54,747 bases of DNA, from the NCBI GenBank assembly GCA_947595215.1, contig CANQEO010000007.1:1-54747 (forward strand), read 5' to 3'. Positions 36,039 through 44,555 of the stretch are shown here, piece by piece. The notes below the pieces were generated by a model. The model searched no databases and was not told the DNA's origin. It saw only the letters and a list, made by a program, of their open reading frames with translations. How positions within the stretch are numbered: the first letter of the stretch is position 1; the number at the start of each line of letters is the position of its first letter. Source of the stretch: an uncultured Bacilli bacterium. Its GTDB lineage: Bacteria; Bacillota_I; Bacilli_A; RFN20; CAG-449. The translations under genes and the position numbers were made by a program.

Positions 36039-37046
36039 TTACGCTTTTCTCTTCTCAGTGATTTTAGCAACTAATTCATCAAATATAGCCGGATTATTCT
36101 TGAGATATTCTTTCGCGGATTCGCGACCTTGACCTACTCTTTCACCCATAACTTCAAACCAAGAACCGGCTTTTTTAGCCAAATCATAATCTAAAGCAAG
36201 GTCTAAAGCTTCACCATATTTTGAGAACCCTTCGCCATAAATGAGTTCTACTTTACAAGACTTAAAAGGTGGCGCCACTTTATTTTTAACAATTTTAACA
36301 TTAACGACATTACCAATGATTTGATCTCCTTCTTTAAGAGCTTCACCTTTTCTAATATCAATTCTAATAGAAGCATAAAACTTTAATGCTCTACCACCAG
36401 TTGTTACTTCTGGATTACCATACATAACACCAACTTTTTCTCTTAATTGGTTGATGAAAATAACAGTACATGATGATTTATTTAATACACCTGCCAGTTT
36501 ACGCATCGCTTTTGACATCAATCTAGCATGAGCACCGACATTCGAATCAGACATAACACCTTCTAATTCACTTTGTGGAACTAATGCGGCGACAGAATCA
36601 ACAACAATAATATCGATTGCTCCAGATTTGGCAAGCATTTCAACAATTTCAAGAGCTTGTTCACCATGATCCGGTTGCGCTAAAATTAATTCATCAGTAT
36701 TGACACCTAGTTTATTTGCATACACCGGATCAATTGCGTGTTCTGCGTCGACAAAGGCAGCGCGTCCGCCTTTTTTCTGAGCTTCAGCAATAGCTGTTAA
36801 CGCTAATGTGGTTTTACCTGAAGATTCCGGCCCAAAAATTTCAATTATTCTTCCTTTTGGATAACCACCGATACCAAGAGCATTATCGATTAAAAGTGAA
36901 CCGCTAGGAATTGTATCTATGTCGATATTAGGTCTATCTCCTAATTTCATGACGGAACCTTTTCCGAACATCTTTTCGATATCACGTATCGTTTCATCTA
37001 ATTTTTCATCTTTGCTTTTTACTTTTTCTTGTTTTTCTTGTGCCAT
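36039..37046 (-). CDS. recA: Recombinase A
   Basis: 335 residues. Walker [19 protein letters not shown], the L1 and L2 regions including [12 protein letters not shown] and [28 protein letters not shown]. The C-terminal acidic tail is shortened, as in Mollicutes-related lineages. It forms the DNA strand-exchange filament and triggers LexA self-cleavage. AAGGAG site before ATG. No LexA box is evident in the short upstream gap; pncC precedes it by 34 bases. Confidence 0.97.
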   Translation of the reverse strand: MAQEKQEKVKSKDEKLDETIRDIEKMFGKGSVMKLGDRPNIDIDTIPSGSLLIDNALGIGGYPKGRIIEIFGPESSGKTTLALTAIAEAQKKGGRAAFVDAEHAIDPVYANKLGVNTDELILAQPDHGEQALEIVEMLAKSGAIDIIVVDSVAALVPQSELEGVMSDSNVGAHARLMSKAMRKLAGVLNKSSCTVIFINQLREKVGVMYGNPEVTTGGRALKFYASIRIDIRKGEALKEGDQIIGNVVNVKIVKNKVAPPFKSCKVELIYGEGFSKYGEALDLALDYDLAKKAGSWFEVMGERVGQGRESAKEYLKNNPAIFDELVAKITEKRKA

Positions 37047-37080
37047 ATTTTCACTCCTTATTTTATCAATAGTTGATATT

Positions 37081-37542
37081 TTATCCTTCGATAAGTTCTT
37101 CTATTTTTTCAAAAGCTTTTTGTATACATTTTTGTCGAATTTCTTCACGATTACCTTCAAATAGATTTTCAATTGTGATTGAAGTCGAGTTATAACAAAT
37201 ACCGATATAAACTAATCCTTTTGGTTTTCCTTCAAGGACATCCGGTCCAGCATTACCGGTAAATGATACCGCAAGATCAACGAGAAATAATTTCTTTACT
37301 CCTCTTGCCATCGCTTCCGCAGTTTCTTTAGAGATTGCACCGTAAGTTTCTAATATTTTTTTAGGAACATTGATGATGGTTTCTTTTGCTTCATTTGCGT
37401 AAGTGACAGCCGCTCCTTTAAAATAGCTCGATGCACCAGGATACGAAGTGACGGTAGTGGCAAACAATCCTCCTGTTAAACTCTCTGCTGAAGCAAGTGT
37501 AATTCCACGTTCCTTTAATTTATCAAGAACATCTTTAATCAT
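37081..37542 (-). CDS. pncC: CinA C-terminal domain, nicotinamide-nucleotide amidohydrolase
   Basis: 153 residues, only the PncC deamidase domain: [36 protein letters not shown] and [10 protein letters not shown]. Bacillus CinA is about 416 residues with an extra N-terminal domain that is missing here, which is a common standalone form. It converts nicotinamide mononucleotide to nicotinate mononucleotide. Place between pgsA and recA is that of cinA in Bacillus. It overlaps pgsA by eight bases. Confidence 0.9.
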   Translation of the reverse strand: MIKDVLDKLKERGITLASAESLTGGLFATTVTSYPGASSYFKGAAVTYANEAKETIINVPKKILETYGAISKETAEAMARGVKKLFLVDLAVSFTGNAGPDVLEGKPKGLVYIGICYNSTSITIENLFEGNREEIRQKCIQKAFEKIEELIEG

Positions 37543-38149
37543 TTTTCTTTTCCTCTTTGAAAAGTTCTCTTACCGATAAAACATAGATAAATCCCGAAAC
37601 TAATGAAGCCACCATAGCTAAATAGCAAAGAACAATACTGACATTAAACGGAAGATTTAAAATCGAAAATGGAAAATCATTTAATAACACAAAGATGATA
37701 GCAAACATTTGCAATACAGTCTTTATTTTCCCCCATATTGAAGCGGCAATAACTTTTCCTTTTTGAACCGCCAGTAAACGTACCGCGTCAACAATAATAT
37801 CTCGAGCAATCATCAATACCACAACGACAACCGGAATTCTTGTTGGTCCTTGAATTGCTAAAATAATAAGAAGCGAGTTAACAAGCAATTTATCCGCAAT
37901 CGGATCCATGAATTTTCCATATGTGGTAACTAAATTATATTTCCTTGCGAGAAAACCATCTAAGAAATCAGAAAATGAAGCTGTCGCAAAGATAATTAAC
38001 GCCACCAGATAAACTAAAGAAAAACTAAACCTATCACCCGCGATCAGTGGAATTTCAATATTGAGCGCATCGTATGGAAAAAGCAAGATAGTTACTAAAA
38101 CTACCACTAATATCATTCTCACTGTCGTTATTTTATTTGGAAGATTCAT
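37535..38149 (-). CDS. pgsA: CDP-diacylglycerol-glycerol-3-phosphate 3-phosphatidyltransferase
   Basis: 204 residues from the chosen ATG 38149, which follows AAGGAG. The track's start at 38188 is inside the RNase P RNA. The family motif is complete: SDFLDGFLARKYNLVTTYGKFMDPIADKLLVN (Dx2DGx2ARx8-9Gx3Dx3D). Five to six membrane helices. It commits CDP-diacylglycerol to phosphatidylglycerol. It starts 20 bases after the end of rnpB. Confidence 0.93.
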   Translation of the reverse strand: MNLPNKITTVRMILVVVLVTILLFPYDALNIEIPLIAGDRFSFSLVYLVALIIFATASFSDFLDGFLARKYNLVTTYGKFMDPIADKLLVNSLLIILAIQGPTRIPVVVVVLMIARDIIVDAVRLLAVQKGKVIAASIWGKIKTVLQMFAIIFVLLNDFPFSILNLPFNVSIVLCYLAMVASLVSGFIYVLSVRELFKEEKKND

Positions 38150-38169
38150 GATACACTCCTTATTTGAGT

Positions 38170-38506
38170 ATTTGACCCTATAAGCCATGTTCTGTCGCGG
38201 ACAACTATTTATCTATGCTTTCGCATGCTTTTAGCAATTCAATTCTCGCATAAAAACTTCCCTTACCAAATTTAGGTTTCTCGCTTGTGGGGTTTACCGC
38301 GTTCCACTCTATAGTTTCCTATAGACTACGTCACTGTGGCACTTTCAAAAACTATACCATATCTAAGACTTAGGTTTTGTTTTGCCGTTAGATGCTCCCA
38401 TCTACCCAAAGTTATTTTTTCCTTTGGCACAAACACTACCGCCATCGCAGGACGGTGCGAGCATGGACTTTCCTCTAGTTTTCACCAGCAATTGTCCGGG
38501 TCAAAT
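38170..38506 (-). ncRNA. rnpB: RNase P RNA (bacterial type B-like)
   Basis: On the minus strand, the ends ATTTGACCC and GGGTCAAAT pair as helix P1. Diagnostic conserved blocks are present in order: GAGGAAAGTCCATGCTCGC near the 5' end, ACAGTGACG and GGTAAACCCC in the middle, and ACAGAACATGGCTTATAG at the 3' end. The length of about 337 bases is short for type B. It is the catalytic RNA that matures tRNA 5' ends. It starts seven bases after the gpsB stop and ends 20 bases before the pgsA start. Confidence 0.95.
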
Positions 38507-38512
38507 GTTTTC

Positions 38513-38875
38513 TTACTTTATTTCATTAGGATCAATTCCAACTTTGAAAAGAGCTTGCTCTAAAGCGGAAATCCTTTTCAGAAGATCGATATTAGCTAGT
38601 GAAGCTGTATTATTATCAGCGATATTCTTCATTTTTTCGCTAAGCACTGCATTATCGACTTCTATTTGATCTAAACGTTCCTTCAAAAGTTTATTAGCAC
38701 GTGTTAGTTCATCGATGGTATTATTAGTCGCTAAAAGATATTGATGAACCGATAAATAATCTTTTACGATATCATCAAGAAAAGTATCGACTTGAAGAGG
38801 GTCATATCCTGGTTTTTTCGCGGAAAATTCATGATCCACTATCGCTTTAGCATCGAATTTTAACTTTAACTCCAT
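38513..38875 (-). CDS. gpsB: Cell division regulator GpsB (DivIVA-like)
   Basis: 120 residues. N-terminal DivIVA fold with LKFDAKAIVDHEFSAKKPGYDPLQVDTFLDDIVKDY, then a coiled coil (~35-95). GpsB links class A PBPs to divisome switching. The gene is directly upstream of rnpB, as in Bacillus, and close to recU-ponA whose PBP1 product is a GpsB partner. Start ATG has the AGGAAATA site. Confidence 0.92.
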   Translation of the reverse strand: MELKLKFDAKAIVDHEFSAKKPGYDPLQVDTFLDDIVKDYLSVHQYLLATNNTIDELTRANKLLKERLDQIEVDNAVLSEKMKNIADNNTASLANIDLLKRISALEQALFKVGIDPNEIK

Positions 38876-38962
38876 AGAATATTTCCTTTCTTGGAACTTT
38901 TTTTATTATACAATAAAAACCTTCTATAATGCAAAGTATTTAACTCATTATAAAATAACTAC

Positions 38963-38986
38963 AAAAAAATCCCTAAAGAGGGATTT
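38963..38986 (-). terminator. Terminator of the Cys-rich protein gene
   Basis: AAATCCCT/AGGGATTT with loop CTTT on the minus strand, followed by seven T, 10 bases after the stop codon. Confidence 0.88.
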
Positions 38987-38996
38987 CATATCATTT

Positions 38997-39467
38997 CTAA
39001 TTTGAACTACCACCGCAACAACTACAAACCTGAATCGTTTCTAAATTGCTAGCAACTTGCATTGGTTTTCGCATACAGAAGAAGCAGACATTGAAATTAC
39101 AATAAGCGCGCATTCTTATGTATCTAGTATTACTCATTACCATGCATGAAAATGTGATATTTACTGTTTCACCGGGATTTAAACGTCCAATACAAATATT
39201 GTTAACTCCGCTACAAGAACTATTGACAACATTTCCATTTACCATCAAACTTCCACGCATTAAGCATAAAGAACAATCAACAGGTAAACAAATCACACAA
39301 TCATTGATTTCACTTGAGCAATTGTTTTGTACTGTTAAAGTATAATTAACCTGTTCACAAACGCGACAGCAACAGCGATCACATTGAAGATTCATCGTAA
39401 GACCGCAATCGGAACAAGAAGAAGCAATAACTGGTTGATAAGTTCCGTTGCAATTAAATATACTCAA
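38997..39467 (-). CDS. Cysteine-rich protein with DUF11-like fold, possible spore coat component
   Basis: 156 residues with 22 cysteines (about 14%), including a CxxCCCxxC cluster (residues ~29-37) and a terminal CSCCGG. The central part, YTLTVQNNCSSEINDC and IGRLNPGETVNITFSC, resembles the repeat domain DUF11. It has no signal peptide or membrane segment. I choose TTG 39467 because AGAGGTG lies six bases upstream; the track's GTG overlaps that site. It stands alone between gpsB and a divergent exonuclease. Spore coat or exosporium use is inferred from the cysteine content and the sporulating host; it is not shown. Confidence 0.7.
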   Translation of the reverse strand: MSIFNCNGTYQPVIASSCSDCGLTMNLQCDRCCCRVCEQVNYTLTVQNNCSSEINDCVICLPVDCSLCLMRGSLMVNGNVVNSSCSGVNNICIGRLNPGETVNITFSCMVMSNTRYIRMRAYCNFNVCFFCMRKPMQVASNLETIQVCSCCGGSSN

Positions 39468-39575
39468 AATAAACACCTCTTTTCAAACGTCACTGCGTTT
39501 ACCCATTTATATGAGCCCATTTTGTTTTTGCGACAGCGAGGAGTTTTTTTCGTTTTATATCTTTTACTTTTGCGC

Positions 39576-39581
39576 TATACT
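39576..39581 (+). promoter_or_regulatory. Candidate -10 for a leaderless exonuclease transcript
   Basis: TATACT at 39576-39581 is followed seven bases later by the ATG at 39589, and no ribosome site is present. Transcription would then begin at or next to the ATG. The -35 region is poor. Confidence 0.35.
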
Positions 39582-39588
39582 TATAATT

Positions 39589-40314
39589 ATGAAAGCATTA
39601 AACAAACTATTAAAGAACAAAAAGACGATTGTTTTCCTCGACTTTGAAGGAACTCAATTTACGCATGAAATTATCGCTTGGGGTGCGATTAAGTGCCACA
39701 TTGATGAAGATGGAAATATCATTGATAAAGATGATGGTTTTTTAGCATATGTCACTACTAAAAGTACTATCGGTTCTTTAATAACAAAAATGACTGGAAT
39801 TACTAAAGATTTACTTTCTGAAAAAGGAGTATCTTTAGAAAAAGCAATCGAGCAATTCATATCATATCTTAACGAAGATATTTCAGGTGTCGCTTTTTTA
39901 ACATTTGGAAGTAGCGATTGTAAAATGCTCCATGATTCGATAAATTTCTCAAATCCCGCTAATGCGGAAACCGGTAGAGAAATTTGTAAAAACATGATTG
40001 ATTATATGGCTTTCTTAAGTCAATTTATTAGAGATTCTCAAGGAAATCCATATTCTTTAACAAATTATTTAAAACTATTTGAACACGCACCCTGTGGCAT
40101 TAGCCATAATCCTTTGAACGATTCGATTGACTTAATGAATCTTTACACATGTTTTCTGAATCAAAAAGAATTAGTTTTGAAACAATATTTATGTCTTTTA
40201 AGTTCTATGAAAATATTTCCTCAACCTGTTAAAGTTATCTTGGAAAATTTAATAAATGGAAATGATGTCACAAGCAAAGATTTTATTGATGATGTCAAAA
40301 CTTTCCTTTCATAA
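39589..40314 (+). CDS. DEDDh 3'-5' exonuclease (KapD/RNase T-like)
   Basis: About 241 residues from ATG 39589. Exo I FLDFEGTQF (D-x-E), Exo II around FGSSDCKMLHD, Exo III HNPLNDSIDL (His-x4-Asp), the DEDDh set. The N-terminal 47 residues in the track are upstream intergenic DNA read through. KapD in B. subtilis is an exonuclease-family inhibitor of the KinA sporulation pathway; this one could act in DNA or RNA trimming instead. No ribosome site is seen before the ATG, so it may be leaderless. It is followed by recU after 41 bases. Confidence 0.82.
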   Translation: MKALNKLLKNKKTIVFLDFEGTQFTHEIIAWGAIKCHIDEDGNIIDKDDGFLAYVTTKSTIGSLITKMTGITKDLLSEKGVSLEKAIEQFISYLNEDISGVAFLTFGSSDCKMLHDSINFSNPANAETGREICKNMIDYMAFLSQFIRDSQGNPYSLTNYLKLFEHAPCGISHNPLNDSIDLMNLYTCFLNQKELVLKQYLCLLSSMKIFPQPVKVILENLINGNDVTSKDFIDDVKTFLS

Positions 40315-40355
40315 AAAATTACAGAATAGGCACACTATAAGAAACGGAGGTTAAT

Positions 40356-40943
40356 ATGATTAATTATCCAAATAAAAAAAACACCGCTCAAATCAATAAC
40401 TCTCTTCATAATTTTGCCAATAGAGGCATGAACTTTGAGCATGCTGTAAATACTTCAAATAGTTATTACGATGAAATTAAACGCGCAATAATCACTAAAC
40501 GTCCCACACCTATCCATATTGTTAAGGTCGATTATAGTGACCACGGACGTATCAAAGATGCCTATTTTGAAAAACAATCGACTGCTGACTATAATGGTGT
40601 ATATCGTTCAAGATATATAGACTTTGAGTGCAAAGAAACAAAATCAAAGACTTCTTTAAGTTTTCATAATATCTCTTCACACCAAATATGTCACTTAGAA
40701 AAAGTAATATTTCATGGTGGGATTGCCTTTTTCTTAATCCATTTTGTAAGCTTAGGTGAAATTTATTTACTAGATGCAAAAATTATTTGTGAATTATATA
40801 ATCGTAAAGAAAGAAAATCAATTACTTACGAAACTATCAAGACCAAAGGAACGCTTGTCGAACAAAGTTATATGCCGAGACTGAAGTACCTTGATGCAGT
40901 TGATAAGGTGTACTTCGATGAAGCACAAAAAGTCAATATTTGA
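40356..40943 (+). CDS. recU: Holliday junction resolvase RecU
   Basis: 195 residues. NRGMNFEHAVNTSN, RPTPIHIVKVDY, STADYNGVYRSRYIDFECKETKSKTS and HQICHLEKVIFHGGIAFFLI follow RecU closely; catalytic Asp/Glu/Lys lie in IDFECKET. It cleaves Holliday junctions and works with RecA and RuvAB. The ribosome site is GGAGG. It overlaps the following ponA by 26 bases, the standard recU-ponA unit. Confidence 0.95.
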   Translation: MINYPNKKNTAQINNSLHNFANRGMNFEHAVNTSNSYYDEIKRAIITKRPTPIHIVKVDYSDHGRIKDAYFEKQSTADYNGVYRSRYIDFECKETKSKTSLSFHNISSHQICHLEKVIFHGGIAFFLIHFVSLGEIYLLDAKIICELYNRKERKSITYETIKTKGTLVEQSYMPRLKYLDAVDKVYFDEAQKVNI

Positions 40944-43248
40944 AATAATTACTAGCGGGATATTTATAACAACTTTTTTAGCATCTATAGGAGTTGGTAC
41001 TTTTGTATATCAAAATATAAAAGATTTATCTTATCCGGAAATCGAAAAGCTAATTGAACATCATTATTCCAGAATTTACGATTCTTCTTCTAGATTAATT
41101 GAGACGCTCGGAGAAGATAAAGCAAAATTAGTTCATTATGCTGAATTACCTTCAAATTTAATAAACGCTCTTATCAGCATTGAAGATGAGCATTTTTTTG
41201 AGCATGACGGATTGAATTTTGGAAGAATTTTATTTTCCGCTTTTAATAACATGATGCCGAATTCTTCTCGTCAAGGTGGTTCGACAATCACCCAACAATT
41301 AGTAAAGAATTTACTTCTCTCTTCGGAAGTAAGTTTGTCGCGTAAAGTTCAAGAAGCATATCTGGCTTACCAATTAGAACAAATGATGACTAAAGAAGAA
41401 ATCTTAGAGCAGTACTTCAATCGTATTTACTTTGAAGGAACCATACAAGGAGTTGGATATGCTTCTTATCGTTTTTTCGGTAAGACAGTCGACTTACTTT
41501 CTCTCCCTGAATGTGCTATTTTAGCGGGTATTGTAAAATCGCCTTCAGTTTATTCTCCTTTTAAACATCCAGAAGAATGTAATAAAAGAAAAAATGTCGT
41601 TTTAAAAGCGATGCTAGATAATCATTATATCACTCAAGAACAGTATCAAATCGCATGTGCCAAACACGTTAAAGATTTAGTTATAGAAAAAGGATCTAAC
41701 TACGAAGAAGAAACTTATGAATTTCAAAGTTATCTTGATGTTGTATATCGAGAAGTTACTGAACTTACTGGCTTAAATCCTTTTGCAATCGCGCTAGATA
41801 TTGAAACTTATCTTGATACTTCAGTCCAAGCTTATATTGATGGAATTCAAGATGGAACCAATTTTACATTTGAAGATGATAATCAAGAAGCTGCTTTAGC
41901 AGTGGTAAGAAATGAAGATAGCGCCCTTATTGCTCTCATGGGTGGAAGAGATTATCAAGGACAATTACTTTATAATCGCAGTTATGATATGAAACGTCAA
42001 CCCGCTTCCACTATGAAACCTATCTTTACATATGCTTTAGCAATGGAATATTTGCATTATAATGAACTAAGTTTAGTTCCAGACGAACCTTATACTTATC
42101 CTAACACAACCATAACTGTTCAAAATTCTGATAAACAATATTTAGGCATGATATCGGTTCTTGATGCTTTAGGTTATTCTAGAAACACTTCAACTTTATA
42201 CACTCTTGAAAAAGTTATTAATACTATCGGGACAGATAAAGTAATCGATTATCTTAAAACTATCAACATCATGGATGAAGGAGAATTCACTTATCCATAT
42301 GCAATCGGTGGTATGAAATACGGAGTTTCCCCAATTCAATTAGCAGGTGCTTATGCTATGCTAGCAAATCAAGGAAAATATATTAAACCTTCGACCATAA
42401 AAAAAATTACTGATCAAGAAACTGGAGAAGTAATTTATTCAAGAGATTTAAAAGGGAATCAGGTCATTTCAGAAGCCGCAGCTTCAACGATGACTAGCAC
42501 TTTAACTAGAATGGTAAATCAAAACTACTACAATATTGCTCTTGCAAAACCATCACAAATCGAAATAGCTGGCAAAACCGGAACAAACGCTTATGATAGT
42601 AGCGTCACCACCCGCTATAATTATCCATCTTATGCTGACAGAGATATTTGGTTTGCCGGTTATTCTCCATCTTATTCAATTGCAGTTTGGACTGGGTTTG
42701 ATGAACCAAAAACTGACCAAAAAAATTACTTTGGTCATAATGATTCGCGTCGGTTAGTAGCTAAAAAACTTTTTAAAAACATCATGGAAAAAGTATCTGG
42801 TGCTAATCAAAAATTTACCTATTCTTCATCTCTTGAAAAGGTATCAGTTGTTAAGGGGTTAGAGAAATTTTACATTCCCAATTCGATTGTACCTTCACAA
42901 TTTGTTTCCTATGCATACTTTAGAAAAGAAGAAATTCCGACCGAAATTCTTCCTTATCCAGATTTCACTCCATTAGCAAATATTAATGTTTCAATTTTAA
43001 ATAGCTCGATTAGTATTTCGATTTTAGATGAACTTGGAGAAGATGAAATATACACTCACTTTTTTGGAGATCGCGGATATCTGTTCACAATAAAAACATT
43101 TGACGATGAATATCAAGTGTTTGCAAAATCGTACAATTTAGAAATTCCTGAGAACATAAGTAATATTGAATCAGTGACCATTCAAGAAACTTATGAGAAT
43201 AATTACAATCTTCATGGTGAAGATTATTATTTAACTTTTTTCTTATAG
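40918..43248 (+). CDS. ponA: Class A penicillin-binding protein 1
   Basis: About 776 residues. Signal-anchor (~8-30), GT51 with SIEDEHFFEHDGL and GGSTITQQLVKNLL, and a transpeptidase domain with RQPASTMKP (SxxK), YSRNTS (SxN) and AGKTGTNAYD (KTG). A ~120-residue C-terminal beta region follows. ATG 40918 has AAGGTG seven bases upstream; the track's earlier start is within recU. recU-ponA-nth-dnaD gene order is the Bacillus one. Its last 22 bases overlap the convergent nth gene. Confidence 0.95.
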   Translation: MKHKKSIFEIITSGIFITTFLASIGVGTFVYQNIKDLSYPEIEKLIEHHYSRIYDSSSRLIETLGEDKAKLVHYAELPSNLINALISIEDEHFFEHDGLNFGRILFSAFNNMMPNSSRQGGSTITQQLVKNLLLSSEVSLSRKVQEAYLAYQLEQMMTKEEILEQYFNRIYFEGTIQGVGYASYRFFGKTVDLLSLPECAILAGIVKSPSVYSPFKHPEECNKRKNVVLKAMLDNHYITQEQYQIACAKHVKDLVIEKGSNYEEETYEFQSYLDVVYREVTELTGLNPFAIALDIETYLDTSVQAYIDGIQDGTNFTFEDDNQEAALAVVRNEDSALIALMGGRDYQGQLLYNRSYDMKRQPASTMKPIFTYALAMEYLHYNELSLVPDEPYTYPNTTITVQNSDKQYLGMISVLDALGYSRNTSTLYTLEKVINTIGTDKVIDYLKTINIMDEGEFTYPYAIGGMKYGVSPIQLAGAYAMLANQGKYIKPSTIKKITDQETGEVIYSRDLKGNQVISEAAASTMTSTLTRMVNQNYYNIALAKPSQIEIAGKTGTNAYDSSVTTRYNYPSYADRDIWFAGYSPSYSIAVWTGFDEPKTDQKNYFGHNDSRRLVAKKLFKNIMEKVSGANQKFTYSSSLEKVSVVKGLEKFYIPNSIVPSQFVSYAYFRKEEIPTEILPYPDFTPLANINVSILNSSISISILDELGEDEIYTHFFGDRGYLFTIKTFDDEYQVFAKSYNLEIPENISNIESVTIQETYENNYNLHGEDYYLTFFL

Positions 43249-43862
43249 TAAGAACAGATATCTTTTAACTCGCATTGATTGCAAGATGGATTTTGCGCTT
43301 TGCAATAGTAACGACCAAAATGAATAAATTGATGATGGGTTAAAATATAGCGCTCTTTAGGAAATAGTTTTTCAAGTTTGCATTCTACTTCTAATGGAGA
43401 TGCATCCAAAGGCGCTAAAGAAAGTCTTTTACTTATTCTTTCAACGTGAGTATCAACAGCAATTCGTGGGATTTTAAACCATTCAGCTTGAACAACATTA
43501 GCGGTCTTTCTTCCTACTCCTCTTAATGAAGTCAGATCTTCGCGGCTATTAGGAACCTTTCCGTCAAAATTACTCAACAAATCATTAGCAATGTTTTTAA
43601 TACTTAATGCTTTATTTTTAAATAAACCTAATGGTTTTATAATCGATTCTAACTCTTCTAATGGAGCTTCTTTTAAAGATTTCAAAGTAGGAAAACGTCC
43701 AAAAAGAACTGGAGTTACATCATTTACTTTTTTATCGGTAGTTTGAGCTGATAACATAACAGCGATCAATAACTCATATTCATTATGATAGATTAGTTCA
43801 CATTTAGCGTCCGGTAATATTTTATCGAGATAATTTGTTATCTTTTCAACCTTTTTATTCAT
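43227..43862 (-). CDS. nth: Endonuclease III
   Basis: 211 residues. Helix-hairpin-helix LRGVGRKTANVVQ with catalytic Lys (GRKTANV), catalytic Asp in AVDTHVERISKRL, and the 4Fe-4S loop CKAQNPSCNQCELKDIC. It removes oxidised pyrimidines and nicks the abasic site. It overlaps dnaD by eight bases and is convergent with ponA (22-base tail overlap). Confidence 0.96.
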   Translation of the reverse strand: MNKKVEKITNYLDKILPDAKCELIYHNEYELLIAVMLSAQTTDKKVNDVTPVLFGRFPTLKSLKEAPLEELESIIKPLGLFKNKALSIKNIANDLLSNFDGKVPNSREDLTSLRGVGRKTANVVQAEWFKIPRIAVDTHVERISKRLSLAPLDASPLEVECKLEKLFPKERYILTHHQFIHFGRYYCKAQNPSCNQCELKDICSYYKKKVK

Positions 43863-44508
43863 CGCTATCAGTCCAACGATAAGAAGCGATTTCTATTGCT
43901 TCTTCGATTTCCTTTTTATTGCGTTCCGATATAGTCGAATAACCCTCTTTTTCACGATCCTTATGGGTTAATCTTTTAAGCAAAATTTTATCAACTAAAC
44001 GGACAGTTACTTTCTTGTTTTTAGTGGCACATTCATTTAAAGACTCTAGAATCATACTATCTTCTATACCATCTTCTATCCATTCCATAATTTTATCGAT
44101 ATCGAGTCTTGTAAGACTAGTACCCATAACCTTTTCGAATGCTTCAAAAATGTTTTGTTTATCATCCTCACTTAATGTTTGTTCTAACTTGCGTCTTCCT
44201 GTTATTGAATCGGCGTATAACGTTTCAAGTTTTCGATAAGTTGGCGCTAATGAGGTAACTAATAATTGATCTTTATGTTCGTATTCAATAAATTTACGAT
44301 CCATCAAAGAAACAATCAAACGATCAATTTCTTTCTCGTCGATGGTCATTTTAAGCGCTAATGTATCTGCGGTTACTAGCATTGGTTTACTCTTTAAAAT
44401 ATTATCAATAGATAGTAAAATCATCACATCAATTTCGCTAAGACCTAAAGACTTATAACGATCAATTAAAATATATCGATAATCTAATTCATTAATTGAA
44501 ACACCCAT
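43855..44508 (-). CDS. dnaD: DNA replication initiation protein DnaD
   Basis: 217 residues. N-terminal winged helix (~1-95) with YKSLGLSEIDVMILLSID, and a DnaB_2/DDBH2 domain (~125-205) with FEKVMGTSLTRLDIDKIMEWIEDG and YSTISERNKKEIEEAIE. It helps load the helicase in the DnaB-DnaD-DnaI system of Bacilli. It starts with an AGGTGATATT site and is upstream of nth, as in Bacillus. Confidence 0.92.
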   Translation of the reverse strand: MGVSINELDYRYILIDRYKSLGLSEIDVMILLSIDNILKSKPMLVTADTLALKMTIDEKEIDRLIVSLMDRKFIEYEHKDQLLVTSLAPTYRKLETLYADSITGRRKLEQTLSEDDKQNIFEAFEKVMGTSLTRLDIDKIMEWIEDGIEDSMILESLNECATKNKKVTVRLVDKILLKRLTHKDREKEGYSTISERNKKEIEEAIEIASYRWTDSDE

Positions 44509-44555
44509 AATATCACCTATTTATGATTATAAAAAAAAAATGAGTAAACTTAAAT

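Noticed and set aside
39448-39588. 47-residue N-terminal extension of the exonuclease ORF
   Set aside because: It reads through intergenic DNA with a hydrophobic, biased composition and no ribosome site; the DEDD domain begins just after ATG 39589.
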